Both the position numbers and the translations under genes were made by a program. The notes below the pieces were generated by a model that saw only the letters and a program-made list of their open reading frames with translations, did not search any database and was not told the origin of the DNA. From contig NZ_VULR01000021.1 of the NCBI RefSeq assembly GCF_009696605.1, positions 1-34,005 on the forward strand: a stretch of DNA of 34,005 bases. The letters run 5' to 3'. Every line of letters begins with the position of its first letter. Within the stretch, counting starts at the first letter, position 1. Shown here piece by piece: positions 17,477-27,224 of this stretch. The stretch comes from Anaerosalibacter bizertensis (GTDB lineage Bacteria > Bacillota > Clostridia > Tissierellales > Sporanaerobacteraceae).

Positions 17477-18417
17477 AAATCTTCCTCCTTATCCTCAACT
17501 AAGACCCCTTTCAATGCTTCTATTGCCACTTCTATTTGTTCACCATCTGGTTCCTTTACTGTAGCAATTTTTTGTAACATAAGTCCAGGATAGGATAATA
17601 TATAAGCTAAAGTTCCATTACTCCTGCCTATAAGCTTATTTATTTCATAAGATATCCCAGCTATTACAGGAAGCATAAGAAGCCTTATCAAAAATCTTTT
17701 AAGAGGATCTGGCCATCCAAATAAGGACAGTACTAAAACACTTACTATCATAACCATAAATAAAAAACTAGTTCCACATCTAGGATGGAGTATAGGATAT
17801 TTCTTTACATTTTCCACTGTCAATTCTTCTTCATTTTCATAGCAATGAATAGTCTTATGTTCTGCACCATGATATTCAAAAACCCTTTCCACATCTTCCA
17901 TTTTAGAAATAGCTATTACATATATTAAGAAAAATACTATTCTTATAAAACCTTCTATAAGATTTAAAGCTATAGGATTTTTAACAGTCTTTTTAATAAG
18001 GCCAGTTAAAAACATTGGTCCAGCCATAAAAACTACTATTGTTATAAGTAATGAAAAAAGTAGAGAAAAAACTATTTCTGCTGTTTCAGATTTATCTTTA
18101 AAAATCTTTTCAAAAAAACTTTCAGATTCATCTTCTATGTCTTCTTCATAAAACTCTGCAGAATACATTAAAGCTCTAGTCCCTATAACCATAGACTCTA
18201 CAAGGCCTACCATTCCTCTTATAAATGGTAGTTTTAAAAATTTATTTCTAGAAGATACAGTATCTACCTTTTCCTTCTTTACTTCTATTTCATTGTCTGG
18301 TTTCCTTACTGCTATGGCTATATCTCTTGGTCCTCTCATCATAACCCCTTCTATAAGGGCTTGACCTCCAATAGTAGTCATATGTTTAGGTATCCTCTTT
18401 ATATCTTTTATTTTCAA
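17470..18417 (-). CDS. DUF1385 membrane protein
   Basis: Member of the DUF1385 family (Bacillus YqhQ-like), 315 aa, function not established. Features: N-terminal TIGGQALIEGVMMRGP, then about four membrane segments between residues 110 and 280, with two conserved His/Cys patches, YHGAEHKTIHCYE and ILHPRCGTSFLF, that could bind a metal. I choose a TTG start at 18417 (MKIKDIKRIP) because GGAGGT is 8 nt upstream; an upstream ATG at 18507 would add 30 poorly conserved residues without a site. It overlaps prmC by 7 bp and follows the rpmE terminator. The rpmE-DUF1385-prmC-prfA order is common in clostridia, hinting at a translation-linked or envelope role, which is only inference. Confidence 0.88.
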   Translation of the reverse strand: MKIKDIKRIPKHMTTIGGQALIEGVMMRGPRDIAIAVRKPDNEIEVKKEKVDTVSSRNKFLKLPFIRGMVGLVESMVIGTRALMYSAEFYEEDIEDESESFFEKIFKDKSETAEIVFSLLFSLLITIVVFMAGPMFLTGLIKKTVKNPIALNLIEGFIRIVFFLIYVIAISKMEDVERVFEYHGAEHKTIHCYENEEELTVENVKKYPILHPRCGTSFLFMVMIVSVLVLSLFGWPDPLKRFLIRLLMLPVIAGISYEINKLIGRSNGTLAYILSYPGLMLQKIATVKEPDGEQIEVAIEALKGVLVEDKEEDLW

Positions 18418-18513
18418 TTTAAATACCTCCAAATATTTTGTAAGGTTATTATACCATATAAAGATTATTAGACACAATTTAGACAAAATACACCAATTTT
18501 TGGACAAAAATAA

Positions 18514-18545
18514 AGGCTAGATGTAAGCATCTAACCTTTTTTTGA
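18514..18545 (-). terminator. Rho-independent terminator of rpmE
   Basis: Stem AGGCTAGATG (18514-18523) with CATCTAACCT (18528-18537), one G-T pair, short loop and A/T-rich flanks, 7 bp past the rpmE stop codon. Confidence 0.75.
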
Positions 18546-18551
18546 AAAAGA

Positions 18552-18752
18552 TTATTCCAAACCATATTTTTTCTTGAACTTTTCAACACGTCCACCTTTT
18601 TCAGCGAATTTTTGACGACCTGTAAAGAATGGATGACATGCTGAACAAACTTCTACTCTTAATTCTTTTTTAGTTGAGCCAGTTTTAAAAGTATTTCCAC
18701 AAGCACAATGTACTGTTGCTTCGTAGTATTCTGGATGTAATTCCTTTTTCAT
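18552..18752 (-). CDS. rpmE: 50S ribosomal protein L31 (zinc-binding form)
   Basis: Ribosomal protein L31, 66 aa. The four zinc-type cysteines are present as CAC and CSAC (VHCACGNTF and [13 protein letters not shown]), so this is the zinc-containing form used under metal-replete conditions. The start at 18752 ([11 protein letters not shown]) follows GAGGTG; an ATG at 18776 gives an unneeded extension. It has its own strong promoter immediately after rho and its own terminator. Confidence 0.97.
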   Translation of the reverse strand: MKKELHPEYYEATVHCACGNTFKTGSTKKELRVEVCSACHPFFTGRQKFAEKGGRVEKFKKKYGLE

Positions 18753-18788
18753 GATGCTCACCTCTCTTTTACACATTTCAACCTGTAT

Positions 18789-18817
18789 ATTATAGCATAA
18801 TAAAAAATGTATTTCAA
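18789..18817 (-). promoter_or_regulatory. Sigma-A type promoter of rpmE
   Basis: Minus strand -35 TTGAAA (18812-18817), 17-bp spacer, -10 TATAAT (18789-18794). It begins just 4 bp after the rho stop codon and about 40 bp before rpmE. Near-consensus strength fits a ribosomal protein gene. Confidence 0.75.
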
Positions 18818-18821
18818 CTTT

Positions 18822-20183
18822 TTAGGACCAAATTTTTTTCCTCATAATTTCTATAAAAGTAGCATTATCTTCTGTTTGCATAAGGTCTTCTGTTATAGTC
18901 TCTGTCACGTCTTGGGTAGGTGCATTGCCTAAAGCTTTCCTTATTCCCCAAATAGTTTCAAGTTGTTTTTGATTTAATAAAAGTTCCTCTCTTCTAGTAC
19001 CAGATTTATTTATATCTATAGCAGGGAATATTCTCTTTTCTGAAAGTTTTCTATCTAAATGGATCTCCATATTACCTGTACCCTTAAATTCTTCAAATAT
19101 AACATCATCCATCCTACTTCCTGTTTCAACTAATGCAGTAGCAAGAATGGTCAAACTTCCACCTTCTTCTAAATTTCTTGCAGCTCCAAAAAATCTTTTT
19201 GGTTTATGTAATGCTCCTGGATCCAATCCTCCTGAAAGGGTTCTACCTGTTGCAGGGATAGTTAAATTATAAGCTCTGGCAAGCCTTGTAATACTATCAA
19301 GAAGTATCACTACATCTTTCCCATGTTCCACAAGTCTCTTTGCTCTTTCTAAGACTATTTCAGCCACCTTTGTATGGTGTTTTGGAAGTTCATCAAATGT
19401 AGAATAGACTACATCACCTTTTACAGACCTCTTCATATCTGTTACTTCCTCTGGTCTTTCATCTATTAAAAGTACTATTATCTCCATTTCTGGATGATTA
19501 ATAGAAATAGCATTGGCAATTTTCTTTAGAAGGGTAGTTTTTCCAGCCTTAGGTGGTGAAACTATCATTCCTCTTTGTCCTTTACCTATAGGAGCCATTA
19601 AATCTATCATTCTTGTAGAAAGTTCATTGGAAGTTGTTTCAAGATTTAATCTCTCTCTTGGATAGATAGGAGTTAAAGTATCGAAGTCTGGCCTTTTAGG
19701 GGCTGTATCTGGATGCATTCCATTTACACTCTTTACATATAGAAGAGCTTTATACTTCTCACCTTGTTTTGGAGGTCTTGTAATACCATATATCTTATCT
19801 CCAGTCATAAGCCTAAACCTTCTTATCTGAGAAGGAGATATATATATATCTTCGTCTCCAGAAAGATAGTTTTCACATCTTAAGAAACCATATCCATCAC
19901 TATGTACTTCTAGTATTCCTTCAGCTGCATTTATATTGTCCATCTGTTCTAATTCTTCTGTAATTTTATCTGGTAAAACAGATGTATTTATATCTTTGAG
20001 TTTTATTTTTCCTTTATAGTTTTCTACTTTCCTATGATCTTCTACCCCTTTCGAATCATTTTTCTCCTGTATCAAATCAATCAACTCACTTTTTTTGTAT
20101 TTATAAGGACTTTTAATGTCCATGTTTTTAGCTATCTCACGTAACTCTCCAATTTTTTTACCCTCTAGTTCTGTCTGGGTCAA
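18822..20183 (-). CDS. rho: Transcription termination factor Rho
   Basis: Hexameric RNA-dependent ATPase that ends transcription. The 453-aa protein has the N-terminal Rho_N helical domain (residues 1-45), a cold-shock RNA-binding domain (about 80-150; GYGFLR), and the motor with Walker [11 protein letters not shown], Walker [17 protein letters not shown] and the Q/R-loop region [11 protein letters not shown] choose a TTG start at 20183 ([18 protein letters not shown]) because GGAGGT is 7 nt upstream and this matches the usual Rho N-terminus; the longer frame would begin with a GTG inside that site. Between Rho_N and the RNA-binding domain is a charged insert of about 30 residues. It lies downstream of glpX. 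Confidence 0.96.
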   Translation of the reverse strand: MTQTELEGKKIGELREIAKNMDIKSPYKYKKSELIDLIQEKNDSKGVEDHRKVENYKGKIKLKDINTSVLPDKITEELEQMDNINAAEGILEVHSDGYGFLRCENYLSGDEDIYISPSQIRRFRLMTGDKIYGITRPPKQGEKYKALLYVKSVNGMHPDTAPKRPDFDTLTPIYPRERLNLETTSNELSTRMIDLMAPIGKGQRGMIVSPPKAGKTTLLKKIANAISINHPEMEIIVLLIDERPEEVTDMKRSVKGDVVYSTFDELPKHHTKVAEIVLERAKRLVEHGKDVVILLDSITRLARAYNLTIPATGRTLSGGLDPGALHKPKRFFGAARNLEEGGSLTILATALVETGSRMDDVIFEEFKGTGNMEIHLDRKLSEKRIFPAIDINKSGTRREELLLNQKQLETIWGIRKALGNAPTQDVTETITEDLMQTEDNATFIEIMRKKIWS

Positions 20184-20264
20184 CCATTCCACCTCCACAA
20201 TAATTAAAAAACCTTACCACTTGGAATACATAGGAAAAAAGAAAAGGAAAAAAGAAAGGGAAAC

Positions 20265-20286
20265 TCCTGTAGAATGAACTACAGGA
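20265..20286 (-). terminator. Weak terminator after glpX
   Basis: Stem TCCTGTAG/CTACAGGA (20265-20272 and 20279-20286), followed on the minus strand by a pyrimidine-rich tract (TTTCCCTTTCTTTTTT). The tract is interrupted by C residues, so termination may be partial and rho may be partly read through from the fba-tal-glpX operon. Confidence 0.5.
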
Positions 20287-20298
20287 ATTTATTTATAT

Positions 20299-21267
20299 CT
20301 ATCTAGCATACTCAGGTTTCTTATCTAGCTTATGAAGGGCCTCTACAAATCTAATAGTACCTGTTTCAGCTCTCATAACTACAGAATAAGTTGTTGCCAT
20401 ATTGTTCTCATAATATACTACACCTTTTAAAAGTTCACCATCAGATATACCTGTGGCTGCAAATAATATTTCATTTCCACGAACTAAATCTTCCATAGTC
20501 AATACCTTATCCACATCTACACCCATGTCTTTACATCTTTTTCTTTCTTCATCATTCATTGGGCATAACTTTCCTTGAAACTCACCTTCCATGCACTTTA
20601 ATGCTGCTGCCGCTATTACACCTTCTGGTGCTCCGCCTACACCCATAAGTATATCTACACCAGAATGTTCAAAACATGTAGCTATGGCTGCTGCCACATC
20701 TCCATCACTAAATAATTTAATTCTAGCTCCTACAGCCCTAACCCTTTTTATAAGGTCTTCATGTCTTGGTCTATCTATTACAGTTACAGTTAAATCTGAA
20801 ATATCCTTATTCAAAGCCTTAGCCACATTTGATAAATTTTCTTCTACAGATGCATCTATATCTATACATCCTTTAGCCTTTGGCCCTACAGCTATTTTAT
20901 TCATATACATATCTGGTGCATGAAGAAGACAACCTTTAGGTGCTACCGCCACAACTGATAGTGCATTTGAAAGACCTTTAGCCACTGAAGTAGTTCCATC
21001 TAATGGATCTACAGCTATATCTACTTCTGGGCATCCTTCTTTAGCCTTTCCTATCTGTTCTCCAATATATAGCATTGGAGCTTCATCCATTTCTCCTTCA
21101 CCTATAACTACTTTTCCATCAATATTTACAGTATCAAACATTTTTCTCATACCATCTACAGCAGCTTGATCAGCAGCTATTTTATCTCCTCTACCTAGAT
21201 ATCTAGCACTTTCCAATGCTGCAGCTTCTGTTACTCTGACTAAGTTTAAAGCCAGATTTCTGTCCAT
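20299..21267 (-). CDS. glpX: Fructose-1,6-bisphosphatase, class II
   Basis: GlpX-type FBPase of 322 aa, a gluconeogenic enzyme removing the 1-phosphate of fructose-1,6-bisphosphate. The metal/phosphate motifs [16 protein letters not shown] and [12 protein letters not shown] are intact, as are the GVGGAPEGV and [11 protein letters not shown] segments. The ATG at 21267 (MDRNLALN) is 8 nt from GGAG; an upstream GTG lies inside that site. It follows tal by 12 bp and fba, forming a compact sugar-phosphate operon. For an organism fermenting amino acids this gives hexose phosphates and pentoses from acetyl-CoA and pyruvate-level carbon. Confidence 0.95.
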   Translation of the reverse strand: MDRNLALNLVRVTEAAALESARYLGRGDKIAADQAAVDGMRKMFDTVNIDGKVVIGEGEMDEAPMLYIGEQIGKAKEGCPEVDIAVDPLDGTTSVAKGLSNALSVVAVAPKGCLLHAPDMYMNKIAVGPKAKGCIDIDASVEENLSNVAKALNKDISDLTVTVIDRPRHEDLIKRVRAVGARIKLFSDGDVAAAIATCFEHSGVDILMGVGGAPEGVIAAAALKCMEGEFQGKLCPMNDEERKRCKDMGVDVDKVLTMEDLVRGNEILFAATGISDGELLKGVVYYENNMATTYSVVMRAETGTIRFVEALHKLDKKPEYAR

Positions 21268-21279
21268 TGTAACCACTCC

Positions 21280-21927
21280 TTATTTTGAGTCTACCCCTTC
21301 CCAATCCTTTAAGAACCGTTCTATCCCTAGATCTGTCATAGGATGTTTAACCATCTGTTCAAATACCTTATAAGGTATGGTAGCAATGTGCGAGCCTGCT
21401 TTAGCAGCTTCAAGTACATGCATAGGATGTCTAACACTAGCAGCTATTACCTCAGTGCTTATATTATAGTTATTATATATTTTAACTATATCTTCTATAA
21501 TATTCATACCTTCATTTCCTATATCATCCATCCTACCAATAAAAGGACTTACATAACTAGCTCCAGCCTTTGCAGCAAGTAATGCTTGACTAGGTGAAAA
21601 TACCAAGGTTACATTGGTTTTAATACCTTCGCTATTTAATACTTTTACTGCTTTAAGTCCTTCTTTTGTCATAGGTATTTTTATTATAATATTTTTGTGA
21701 ATTTTTGCAAGTTCTTTTGCCTCTTCAACCATACCGCGACTTTCAAGAGAAATAACTTCTGCACTTATAGGTCCATCTACAATGGTAGATATTTCTTTTA
21801 TAACTTCTTTAAAATCTCTACCTTCCTTTGCAATTAATGAAGGATTTGTAGTAACCCCACATATAACTCCCCAATCATTTATTTCTCTTATTTCATCTAT
21901 ATTGGCAGTATCAATAAATAGCTTCAT
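21280..21927 (-). CDS. tal: Transaldolase (short TalC/FSA family)
   Basis: Short transaldolase-family protein, 215 aa, with [13 protein letters not shown] at the start, [11 protein letters not shown], the Schiff-base Lys in [11 protein letters not shown] (about residue 83) and SPFIGRMDD. The residue that is Gln in fructose-6-phosphate aldolases is Glu here (ISAEVIS), and Phe occupies the neighbouring active-site position, both of which favour transaldolase over FSA activity. The start at 21927 has GGAGG upstream; an earlier ATG lies within fba. It sits between fba and glpX and supplies erythrose-4-phosphate and pentoses. Confidence 0.9.
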   Translation of the reverse strand: MKLFIDTANIDEIREINDWGVICGVTTNPSLIAKEGRDFKEVIKEISTIVDGPISAEVISLESRGMVEEAKELAKIHKNIIIKIPMTKEGLKAVKVLNSEGIKTNVTLVFSPSQALLAAKAGASYVSPFIGRMDDIGNEGMNIIEDIVKIYNNYNISTEVIAASVRHPMHVLEAAKAGSHIATIPYKVFEQMVKHPMTDLGIERFLKDWEGVDSK

Positions 21928-21940
21928 ATTTTGCCTCCTT

Positions 21941-22792
21941 TTATGCTCTTCCTGCTGAACCGAATACACGCATTTTTTCTGCAACAACTTTGCTCATATT
22001 AGCTCTTGCTGGTTTTAAGATCTTTCTTGGGTCGATTTCATCCATATTATCTTTCAAGAAATCTTTTATTGCATCTGCAAAAGCCATCCTTACATCTGTA
22101 TCAATATTTATCTTATTTATTCCTAAACTAACTGCTTTTTCAAGATCTTCATAAGCTACCCCACTTGAACCATGTAGTACTAGTGGTATATTAGTTTTTT
22201 CTTTTATAGCCTTTATTCTATCAAAATCTAATTCTGGTTTTCCTTTATATACCCCATGAGCAGTTCCTACAGCTATAGCAAGAGAATCTACACCTGTTTC
22301 TTCTACAAATCTTACTGCTTCATCTACATTTGTCATAGTAGCATCTCTTTCATCTACTTTAATATGATCTTCTGTACCACCTATTTTTCCTAACTCTGCT
22401 TCTACTGATACACCTACTGCATGAGCTATTTCTATTACTTTATTAGTCATTGCAATATTTTCTTCCAATGGATATTTAGAAGCATCTACCATCACCGATG
22501 TAAAACCATATCTTATACATTTCACAACTTGATCAAAATCTGTACCATGGTCTAGATGAACAGCTACTGGCACTGTTGCCTTTTCAGCTGCTACTTTAGC
22601 TAGTGCAGAAATATACTCTATTCCAGCATATTTAATTCCACCTTGACTAGCTTGTAGTATAACTGGTGATTTAGTTTCTTCGGCAGCTTCTATAATCGCT
22701 TGGATTATTTCCATATTGTTTATATTGAAGGCTCCTACCGCATAGCCATTCTTATGCGCATCTTGTAATATTTCACTACCTGTTACTAACAT
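21941..22792 (-). CDS. fba: Fructose-bisphosphate aldolase, class II
   Basis: Zinc-dependent aldolase of 283 aa joining or splitting dihydroxyacetone phosphate and glyceraldehyde-3-phosphate. Landmarks: [11 protein letters not shown], the catalytic/zinc motif [10 protein letters not shown] (about residues 79-88), the GKIGGTED loop, [15 protein letters not shown] and NIDTD. The length and the YKGKPELDF segment place it in the type B class II group with GatY/KbaY-like members; the tal and glpX neighbours favour the central-metabolism role over tagatose use. GGAGGT precedes the ATG. A TATAAT (22841-22846) upstream may be a promoter, with a poor -35. Confidence 0.93.
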   Translation of the reverse strand: MLVTGSEILQDAHKNGYAVGAFNINNMEIIQAIIEAAEETKSPVILQASQGGIKYAGIEYISALAKVAAEKATVPVAVHLDHGTDFDQVVKCIRYGFTSVMVDASKYPLEENIAMTNKVIEIAHAVGVSVEAELGKIGGTEDHIKVDERDATMTNVDEAVRFVEETGVDSLAIAVGTAHGVYKGKPELDFDRIKAIKEKTNIPLVLHGSSGVAYEDLEKAVSLGINKINIDTDVRMAFADAIKDFLKDNMDEIDPRKILKPARANMSKVVAEKMRVFGSAGRA

Positions 22793-22869
22793 GTAAAAAA
22801 TACCTCCTTTTTATTTGCCACTTTTGCATATGTCATACCTATTATATCATTTTTTTCTTTTATTACACA

Positions 22870-23529
22870 CTACTTCTCTTTAGTATTTTTATTTTTTTCA
22901 ATTATAGAGTCTATATAAGCAATATTATGCTTCTGCATAAGTATTTTTTCCTTCCTCATTAACACTTCCAGATCTTCTTCTGTTTCTGCATATATTATCT
23001 GTATACTATTACAGTTTAAACATTTCAACTCTACCCTATCTGAAAAAACTTCTATTACTACACTATTGCTTCCACAATCACAGCTAATATTGCCTTCTTT
23101 ATTTAATTTATTTAATTTTTTTAAACATTCACCTAATATTTTAAGGTTTTCGAAATAATTGTCAAATCCCGAGTTCTTAAGTAGTTCTTCAAAATCTACT
23201 ATATCTTCATCTATTAATTCTTTAGCTTTTTCTTCCTCACCTATAAAACATACCCTTAATTTATTGGCACAGAAAATAAAATTATCTTTCTCAAGTAGTT
23301 CCTTGAGAGTATATCTATATATATGTTTATTATTACAAGCAAAGCAATTTAACTTTAGCCAGTAAGTTTTATAGTCCATAGTCTTTATAGAAATATTAGT
23401 TTCCCCACATATACATTTGTATTCAGTTTCTTCTTCTTTAGGAATTCCAAATATATTTAGGTTGTATATCCTCATTCTACCGCATATATGACATCTTACA
23501 AGTAGAGTTTTATGCCCATGGATTACCAT
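22870..23529 (-). CDS. Cysteine-rich protein with zinc-ribbon pairs, unknown function
   Basis: Not recognised as a named family. The 219-aa protein has five CxxC/CxC type pairs: VRCHICGR (near 13), YKCICGE (near 40), LNCFACNN (near 63), ISCDCGS (near 149) and LKCLNCNS (near 173). They suggest two or more zinc ribbons flanking a charged helical middle region. The ATG at 23529 (MVIHGHKTLL) is 7 nt from GAGGTG; a GTG 9 bp earlier overlaps the site. It lies 77 bp upstream of fba in the same direction and could be its first operon member. A nucleic-acid binding or regulatory role is only a guess based on the ribbons. Confidence 0.72.
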   Translation of the reverse strand: MVIHGHKTLLVRCHICGRMRIYNLNIFGIPKEEETEYKCICGETNISIKTMDYKTYWLKLNCFACNNKHIYRYTLKELLEKDNFIFCANKLRVCFIGEEEKAKELIDEDIVDFEELLKNSGFDNYFENLKILGECLKKLNKLNKEGNISCDCGSNSVVIEVFSDRVELKCLNCNSIQIIYAETEEDLEVLMRKEKILMQKHNIAYIDSIIEKNKNTKEK

Positions 23530-23613
23530 ATAAAGCACCTCCTCTACTTTTTTAATTCTTCATAAACTTTTTAATTCCTTCTATTTGTCGAATATTTTTT
23601 CAAATAAAAATTA

Positions 23614-23643
23614 TTAGGTAGGAAAATAGTCCTTCCTACCTAA
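23614..23643 (-). terminator. Terminator of the chemoreceptor gene
   Basis: Perfect 11-bp stem TTAGGTAGGAA/TTCCTACCTAA (23614-23624 and 23633-23643), 8-nt loop, followed on the minus strand by AATAATTTTTATTT. It starts 13 bp past the chemoreceptor stop. Confidence 0.75.
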
Positions 23644-23656
23644 CTTTGTCTAATTT

Positions 23657-25684
23657 TTAATATTTCACTTTTGCAATAAGATTTTGTAGTTCTTGGGCTA
23701 GTTCAGCTAAGCTTTCACTAGCAGAAGCAATTTCCTCCATAGCTGCCGTTTGTTCTTCTGTTGCTGCAGATACATTTTGAATCTGGGAAGATACATCTAC
23801 ACTTATTTCTTGCATATTATTGGTTGCCTCCATTACTCCATCCCCATCTTTTACAATACCTTCTATATATTTTGTCATATCAGCCATATCATCATTTAAT
23901 TCTTTTATCAATCCTATTATTTCTCCAAATACTTCCCCAGTGCTTTCTACAACTCCTAATCCTTCTTCTACATTCTTTATATTTTCTCCTGCCAATATAT
24001 TTGTCCTATCTATGATGTCGTTGTTTTGAACTATCAATCCACTTATCTCATCTGAAGCTTCTTCTACACCTTCTGCAAGTTTTCTTACTTCTTCCGCTAC
24101 TACAGTGAATCCTCTACCTGCTTCTCCAGCCCTAGCAGCTTCAATAGCTGCATTTAGTGCAAGTAAATTAGTTTGCTCTGCTATAGAACGGATTATATCT
24201 ACAAATTCACTTATTTTTTCTGAGCTATTCATTACATCCTTTAGGGAATCATAAACCTGAGAAGTACTATTATTTATACTTTCCATCCTATCTATTACTT
24301 CTCCAATATCATTCTTTCCAATATCCGATTTCTCACTGGCTTTTTGGCTTAATCTTGCTATATTTTCACCCTTTGTCAATGCTTCTTCTAAACTTTTACT
24401 TACATTTTCCATTGAATCCATTACATTTGTTATATCTTTAAGTAGCTCATTACTATTTTCAGCTACATTGGAAGCTGAACTTGCTACATTTTCTTGGGCT
24501 GCAGTAGATTCTTCTGAAGTACTAGCCATTTCTTCTGAAAAAGAAGCTACTTGTTCACTAGCACCAGAAAGCTCCATAGTAAACTTCCTTAAATTATTTG
24601 AAATTTTTTCAAAGGATTCAAACATCCTACCTATTTCATCTTTTCTTTCCAATTGTTTTTCATCTACATCTTTTCTAATATCTAAATTTGCAATTTCTTC
24701 TGCAAAATCTGTAGCTTCAACAATAGGCTTAGATATATTGTTTCCAATTATATATGTAACAACTATTGCAATAATCGATAAAATGGCTCCTATAATTAAA
24801 GATCTCATTACCATTTCATTTAAAGGTTTCTCCACATCTTTTACTGGAATAGAAAAACCTATTGTCCAACCTGAATATTCTACTGGTGCTGCTGTGAAAT
24901 ATTTATCTACTTTATCATAATCCTTCATTTTTTCTACATTTCCCTTTTTAGAACCATTCTTAATAAGTTTTTCCATACCACTACCTAGTACATCTGTAGC
25001 AGATGTAAAACCCTTTTCCTCTGAATAGATAAAATCCTTATTATAATAGGATAATATATTTCCATTGTCATCTATTAAGAATCCATTAGCACCTTTCATA
25101 GGTTTAGCTTGGGATACAAGATCGATAAGATGATCTATAAATATATCTGAAGCAATTACTGCTTCTATCTTTCCATTTTTCCTAACGGCCTTAGCTACAG
25201 TTACTACAACTTTTTCATGTTCAAAATCTACATATGGTTCTGATAAAATAACCTTATCACTATCACTTGCCCTTATATACCAGTCTTTATCTTTCACATT
25301 ATAACCTTTTGGCAAAGGCATATTGCCTTGATATGTAGCTACTCTATTTTCAGGAAATCCTACATAGTACTCTAATATATCTGAATTTGTACTATTCTTA
25401 TATTTTAAATAATCAGCTAAATATTTCTCACTATATACGTCTATATCTTTGTTTTTCGATGCATACTTTAGTTCATTTTCTATTTCCTCAATTATCCTAC
25501 CTTGTACCCTGAGCCAACCATCAATCTCTTTACCATACTTATTTCCTGATTCTTCTAGCCTTCCAAGTTGTCCATCAATTATATGTTTAGAAGATGTCTT
25601 ATAATTTATAAAAGACACCGCAAAAATACTTACTATACATATGATGCAACAAAAAAGAGCAATTCTACCTTTAATACTTTTCAT
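23657..25684 (-). CDS. Methyl-accepting chemotaxis protein with dCache-type sensor
   Basis: Membrane chemoreceptor of 675 aa. Order: N-terminal membrane helix (about 8-28), extracellular double-Cache region (about 35-280) with DKDWYIRA and [15 protein letters not shown], second membrane helix (about 290-312), HAMP (about 313-370), then the long cytoplasmic signalling coiled coil with the conserved tip [36 protein letters not shown]. Glu/Gln methylation sites are likely around the [10 protein letters not shown] segment. The sensor resembles amino-acid-binding dCache domains, but the Arg usual before the WY pair is Lys (KDKDWY), so I would not assign an amino-acid ligand. No CheR-tether pentapeptide at the C-terminus. 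A SigD-type promoter lies upstream, tying expression to the flagellar regulon. Confidence 0.93.
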   Translation of the reverse strand: MKSIKGRIALFCCIICIVSIFAVSFINYKTSSKHIIDGQLGRLEESGNKYGKEIDGWLRVQGRIIEEIENELKYASKNKDIDVYSEKYLADYLKYKNSTNSDILEYYVGFPENRVATYQGNMPLPKGYNVKDKDWYIRASDSDKVILSEPYVDFEHEKVVVTVAKAVRKNGKIEAVIASDIFIDHLIDLVSQAKPMKGANGFLIDDNGNILSYYNKDFIYSEEKGFTSATDVLGSGMEKLIKNGSKKGNVEKMKDYDKVDKYFTAAPVEYSGWTIGFSIPVKDVEKPLNEMVMRSLIIGAILSIIAIVVTYIIGNNISKPIVEATDFAEEIANLDIRKDVDEKQLERKDEIGRMFESFEKISNNLRKFTMELSGASEQVASFSEEMASTSEESTAAQENVASSASNVAENSNELLKDITNVMDSMENVSKSLEEALTKGENIARLSQKASEKSDIGKNDIGEVIDRMESINNSTSQVYDSLKDVMNSSEKISEFVDIIRSIAEQTNLLALNAAIEAARAGEAGRGFTVVAEEVRKLAEGVEEASDEISGLIVQNNDIIDRTNILAGENIKNVEEGLGVVESTGEVFGEIIGLIKELNDDMADMTKYIEGIVKDGDGVMEATNNMQEISVDVSSQIQNVSAATEEQTAAMEEIASASESLAELAQELQNLIAKVKY

Positions 25685-25736
25685 CTTGTTTCTCCCCCTT
25701 GTATAAATAATGTCATGAATAATGTCGACATAAGTA

Positions 25737-25763
25737 TTATCGGCACAATTTATTATTTGTTTA
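25737..25763 (-). promoter_or_regulatory. SigD (flagellar sigma) promoter of the chemoreceptor
   Basis: Minus strand: TAAA (25760-25763), exactly 15 bp, then GCCGATAA (25737-25744). This matches the Bacillus SigD consensus TAAA-N15-GCCGATAT except for the last base. It is about 50 bp upstream of the start codon. Confidence 0.8.
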
Positions 25764-25788
25764 TTATCTAACTATATTATTCTTCTAA

Positions 25789-25830
25789 ATTCAAAAAAAG
25801 GAAGAGGCTAGCCTCTTCCTTTTTTTGAAT
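25789..25830 (-). terminator. Strong terminator after kce
   Basis: Perfect 21-bp inverted repeat with no loop excess (25789-25809 and 25810-25830): core GGAAGAGGCT/AGCCTCTTCC flanked by A7 and T7. It begins 11 bp past the kce stop, ends the kdd-kal-kce operon and insulates the SigD promoter that follows. Confidence 0.9.
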
Positions 25831-25840
25831 TTCTATCTAA

Positions 25841-26665
25841 TTACTTTAATGGTTTAAGTCCTAATATTTCTCTTGCTTCAGCTGGTGTTGCAACTTCTCT
25901 ACCTAGTTCATTTGCTAATCTAACAACTTTTTCAACTAATTGTGCATTTGATTCAGCTAAAACACCTTTTTCAATATAAACATTGTCTTCGAATCCTACT
26001 CTTGCATGACCACCCATGATTATTGCTGCTACAGCCATAGGCATTTCATGTCTTCCAACTCCTGATACTGTCCAAGTAGATCCTTCAGGTAGGCTATGAA
26101 CTAAAAATGCTAAATCTCTAACTGTTGCATTCATTTGTACACCTAGTACAAAGTCAAAATGCATAGGAGCTTTGATAAATCCTTGTTTATGGTATCTAAT
26201 AGCTAAGTCAACCATTCCTTTATCAAATACTTCTATTTCAGGTTTAACATCTTTTTCTATCATAACTTTTCCAAAGTTTTTGATAGTATTTTCTGTGTTT
26301 ACAAATATTTCGTCTCCACCAAAGTTTAATGTTCCACAGTCTAATGTAGCCATTTCTGGTCCTAATTCTACTGGTTGAAGTCTTTCTTCATCACTCATAC
26401 CTACTGCTCCACCTGTTGATGGTTGAATGATTACATCTGGACATCTCTTTCTGATTTCATCCATACATGCTTTAAATCTTGCTTTATCTTGAGTTGGAGT
26501 ACCATCATCATTTCTTACGTGTAAATGTATGATACTTGCTCCTGCTTTGTATGCTGCTTCTGCTTCTTTTCCAATTTCTTCTACAGTATATGGTATATTT
26601 GGATTGTTTTCTTTAGTAACTTCAGCGCCACATATAGCAGCTGTTATGATTAACTTTTCCATCAT
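25841..26665 (-). CDS. kce: 3-keto-5-aminohexanoate cleavage enzyme
   Basis: Beta-keto acid cleavage (BKACE) family enzyme of 273-274 aa. It converts 3-keto-5-aminohexanoate plus acetyl-CoA to acetoacetate plus 3-aminobutyryl-CoA in lysine fermentation. The zinc motif HLHVRNDDGTPTQD is present; counted from the second Met (26662) the two His are residues 46 and 48, the positions described for the characterised enzyme, so 26662 may be the true start. The AAGGAG site serves either ATG. Other members of the family use different keto acids, but the adjacent kal and kdd genes make this assignment strong. The product 3-aminobutyryl-CoA goes to Kal and acetoacetate to the CoA-transferase at the left end of the window. 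Confidence 0.93.
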   Translation of the reverse strand: MMEKLIITAAICGAEVTKENNPNIPYTVEEIGKEAEAAYKAGASIIHLHVRNDDGTPTQDKARFKACMDEIRKRCPDVIIQPSTGGAVGMSDEERLQPVELGPEMATLDCGTLNFGGDEIFVNTENTIKNFGKVMIEKDVKPEIEVFDKGMVDLAIRYHKQGFIKAPMHFDFVLGVQMNATVRDLAFLVHSLPEGSTWTVSGVGRHEMPMAVAAIIMGGHARVGFEDNVYIEKGVLAESNAQLVEKVVRLANELGREVATPAEAREILGLKPLK

Positions 26666-26711
26666 ATATCACTCCTTGCCACAATATTTTGTCCGCTCAA
26701 ATAAGCCTTAA

Positions 26712-27098
26712 TTACTTATTTCTTTGTTTGTCTTTTGGAACTACACAAGTACCTGATGCTCTACAAACTACTACAGGTTCTTCTAATACATCACATGCTG
26801 AGTCATTTAGGTCTGGTCTTGGTTTGATAACCTTTCTAGCTTCAAATTCCATTTTTCTTGAGCTGTTTCCAACTTTAACTATTTTTCCAACTGCTTCAAT
26901 ATAGTCTCCAGCGAAAACTGGTGCTAAAAATTGTACATCGTCATATCCTACAAATAGTCCTTCGTCTCCATCATTTCTAATAAGTAATTCTGTAGCTACG
27001 TCACCAAATAATTGTAACATTTTAGCTCCGTCTACTAAATTTCCACCATAGTGTGCATCTCCAGCACTCATTCTTACTCTAATCATAGCATTTTCCAT
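26712..27098 (-). CDS. kal: 3-aminobutyryl-CoA ammonia-lyase
   Basis: Hot-dog-fold enzyme of 128 aa that removes ammonia from L-3-aminobutyryl-CoA to give crotonyl-CoA, the last lysine-specific step before butyrate formation. The sequence opens with [21 protein letters not shown], characteristic of this family, followed by [27 protein letters not shown] precedes the start. It sits between kdd and kce. The gene order kdd-kal-kce differs from the kdd-kce-kal order I recall for other lysine fermenters. Confidence 0.92.
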   Translation of the reverse strand: MENAMIRVRMSAGDAHYGGNLVDGAKMLQLFGDVATELLIRNDGDEGLFVGYDDVQFLAPVFAGDYIEAVGKIVKVGNSSRKMEFEARKVIKPRPDLNDSACDVLEEPVVVCRASGTCVVPKDKQRNK

Positions 27099-27138
27099 AG
27101 TATAATACCTCCATTCAATTATTTAAATTAATTTATTG

Positions 27139-27179
27139 GCAAATTAATTTGCAACAATTCTTATTATATCATAAGAATT
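27139..27179. repeat. Palindromes between kdd and kal
   Basis: A perfect 14-bp palindrome GCAAATTAATTTGC (27139-27152) next to a hairpin with 9-bp arms AATTCTTAT/ATAAGAATT (27156-27164 and 27171-27179). A third palindrome, GCTTAATATTAAGC (27217-27230), overlaps the kdd stop codon. They may be mRNA processing or weak attenuation signals inside the operon, or an operator. Confidence 0.45.
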
Positions 27180-27224
27180 ATTTATTTAAATATTCTTTTC
27201 CATTTACAATTTAATTGCTTAATA

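Noticed and set aside
22813-22832. TGGCAAA...near fba as a sigma-54 promoter
   Set aside because: No GC doublet at the required distance on either strand.
27136-27154. TTGGCAAATTAATTTGCAA between kdd and kal as a sigma-54 promoter
   Set aside because: The GG-GC spacing is 11 nt and the site points away from kal on the plus strand, where no gene follows; it is better explained as a palindrome.
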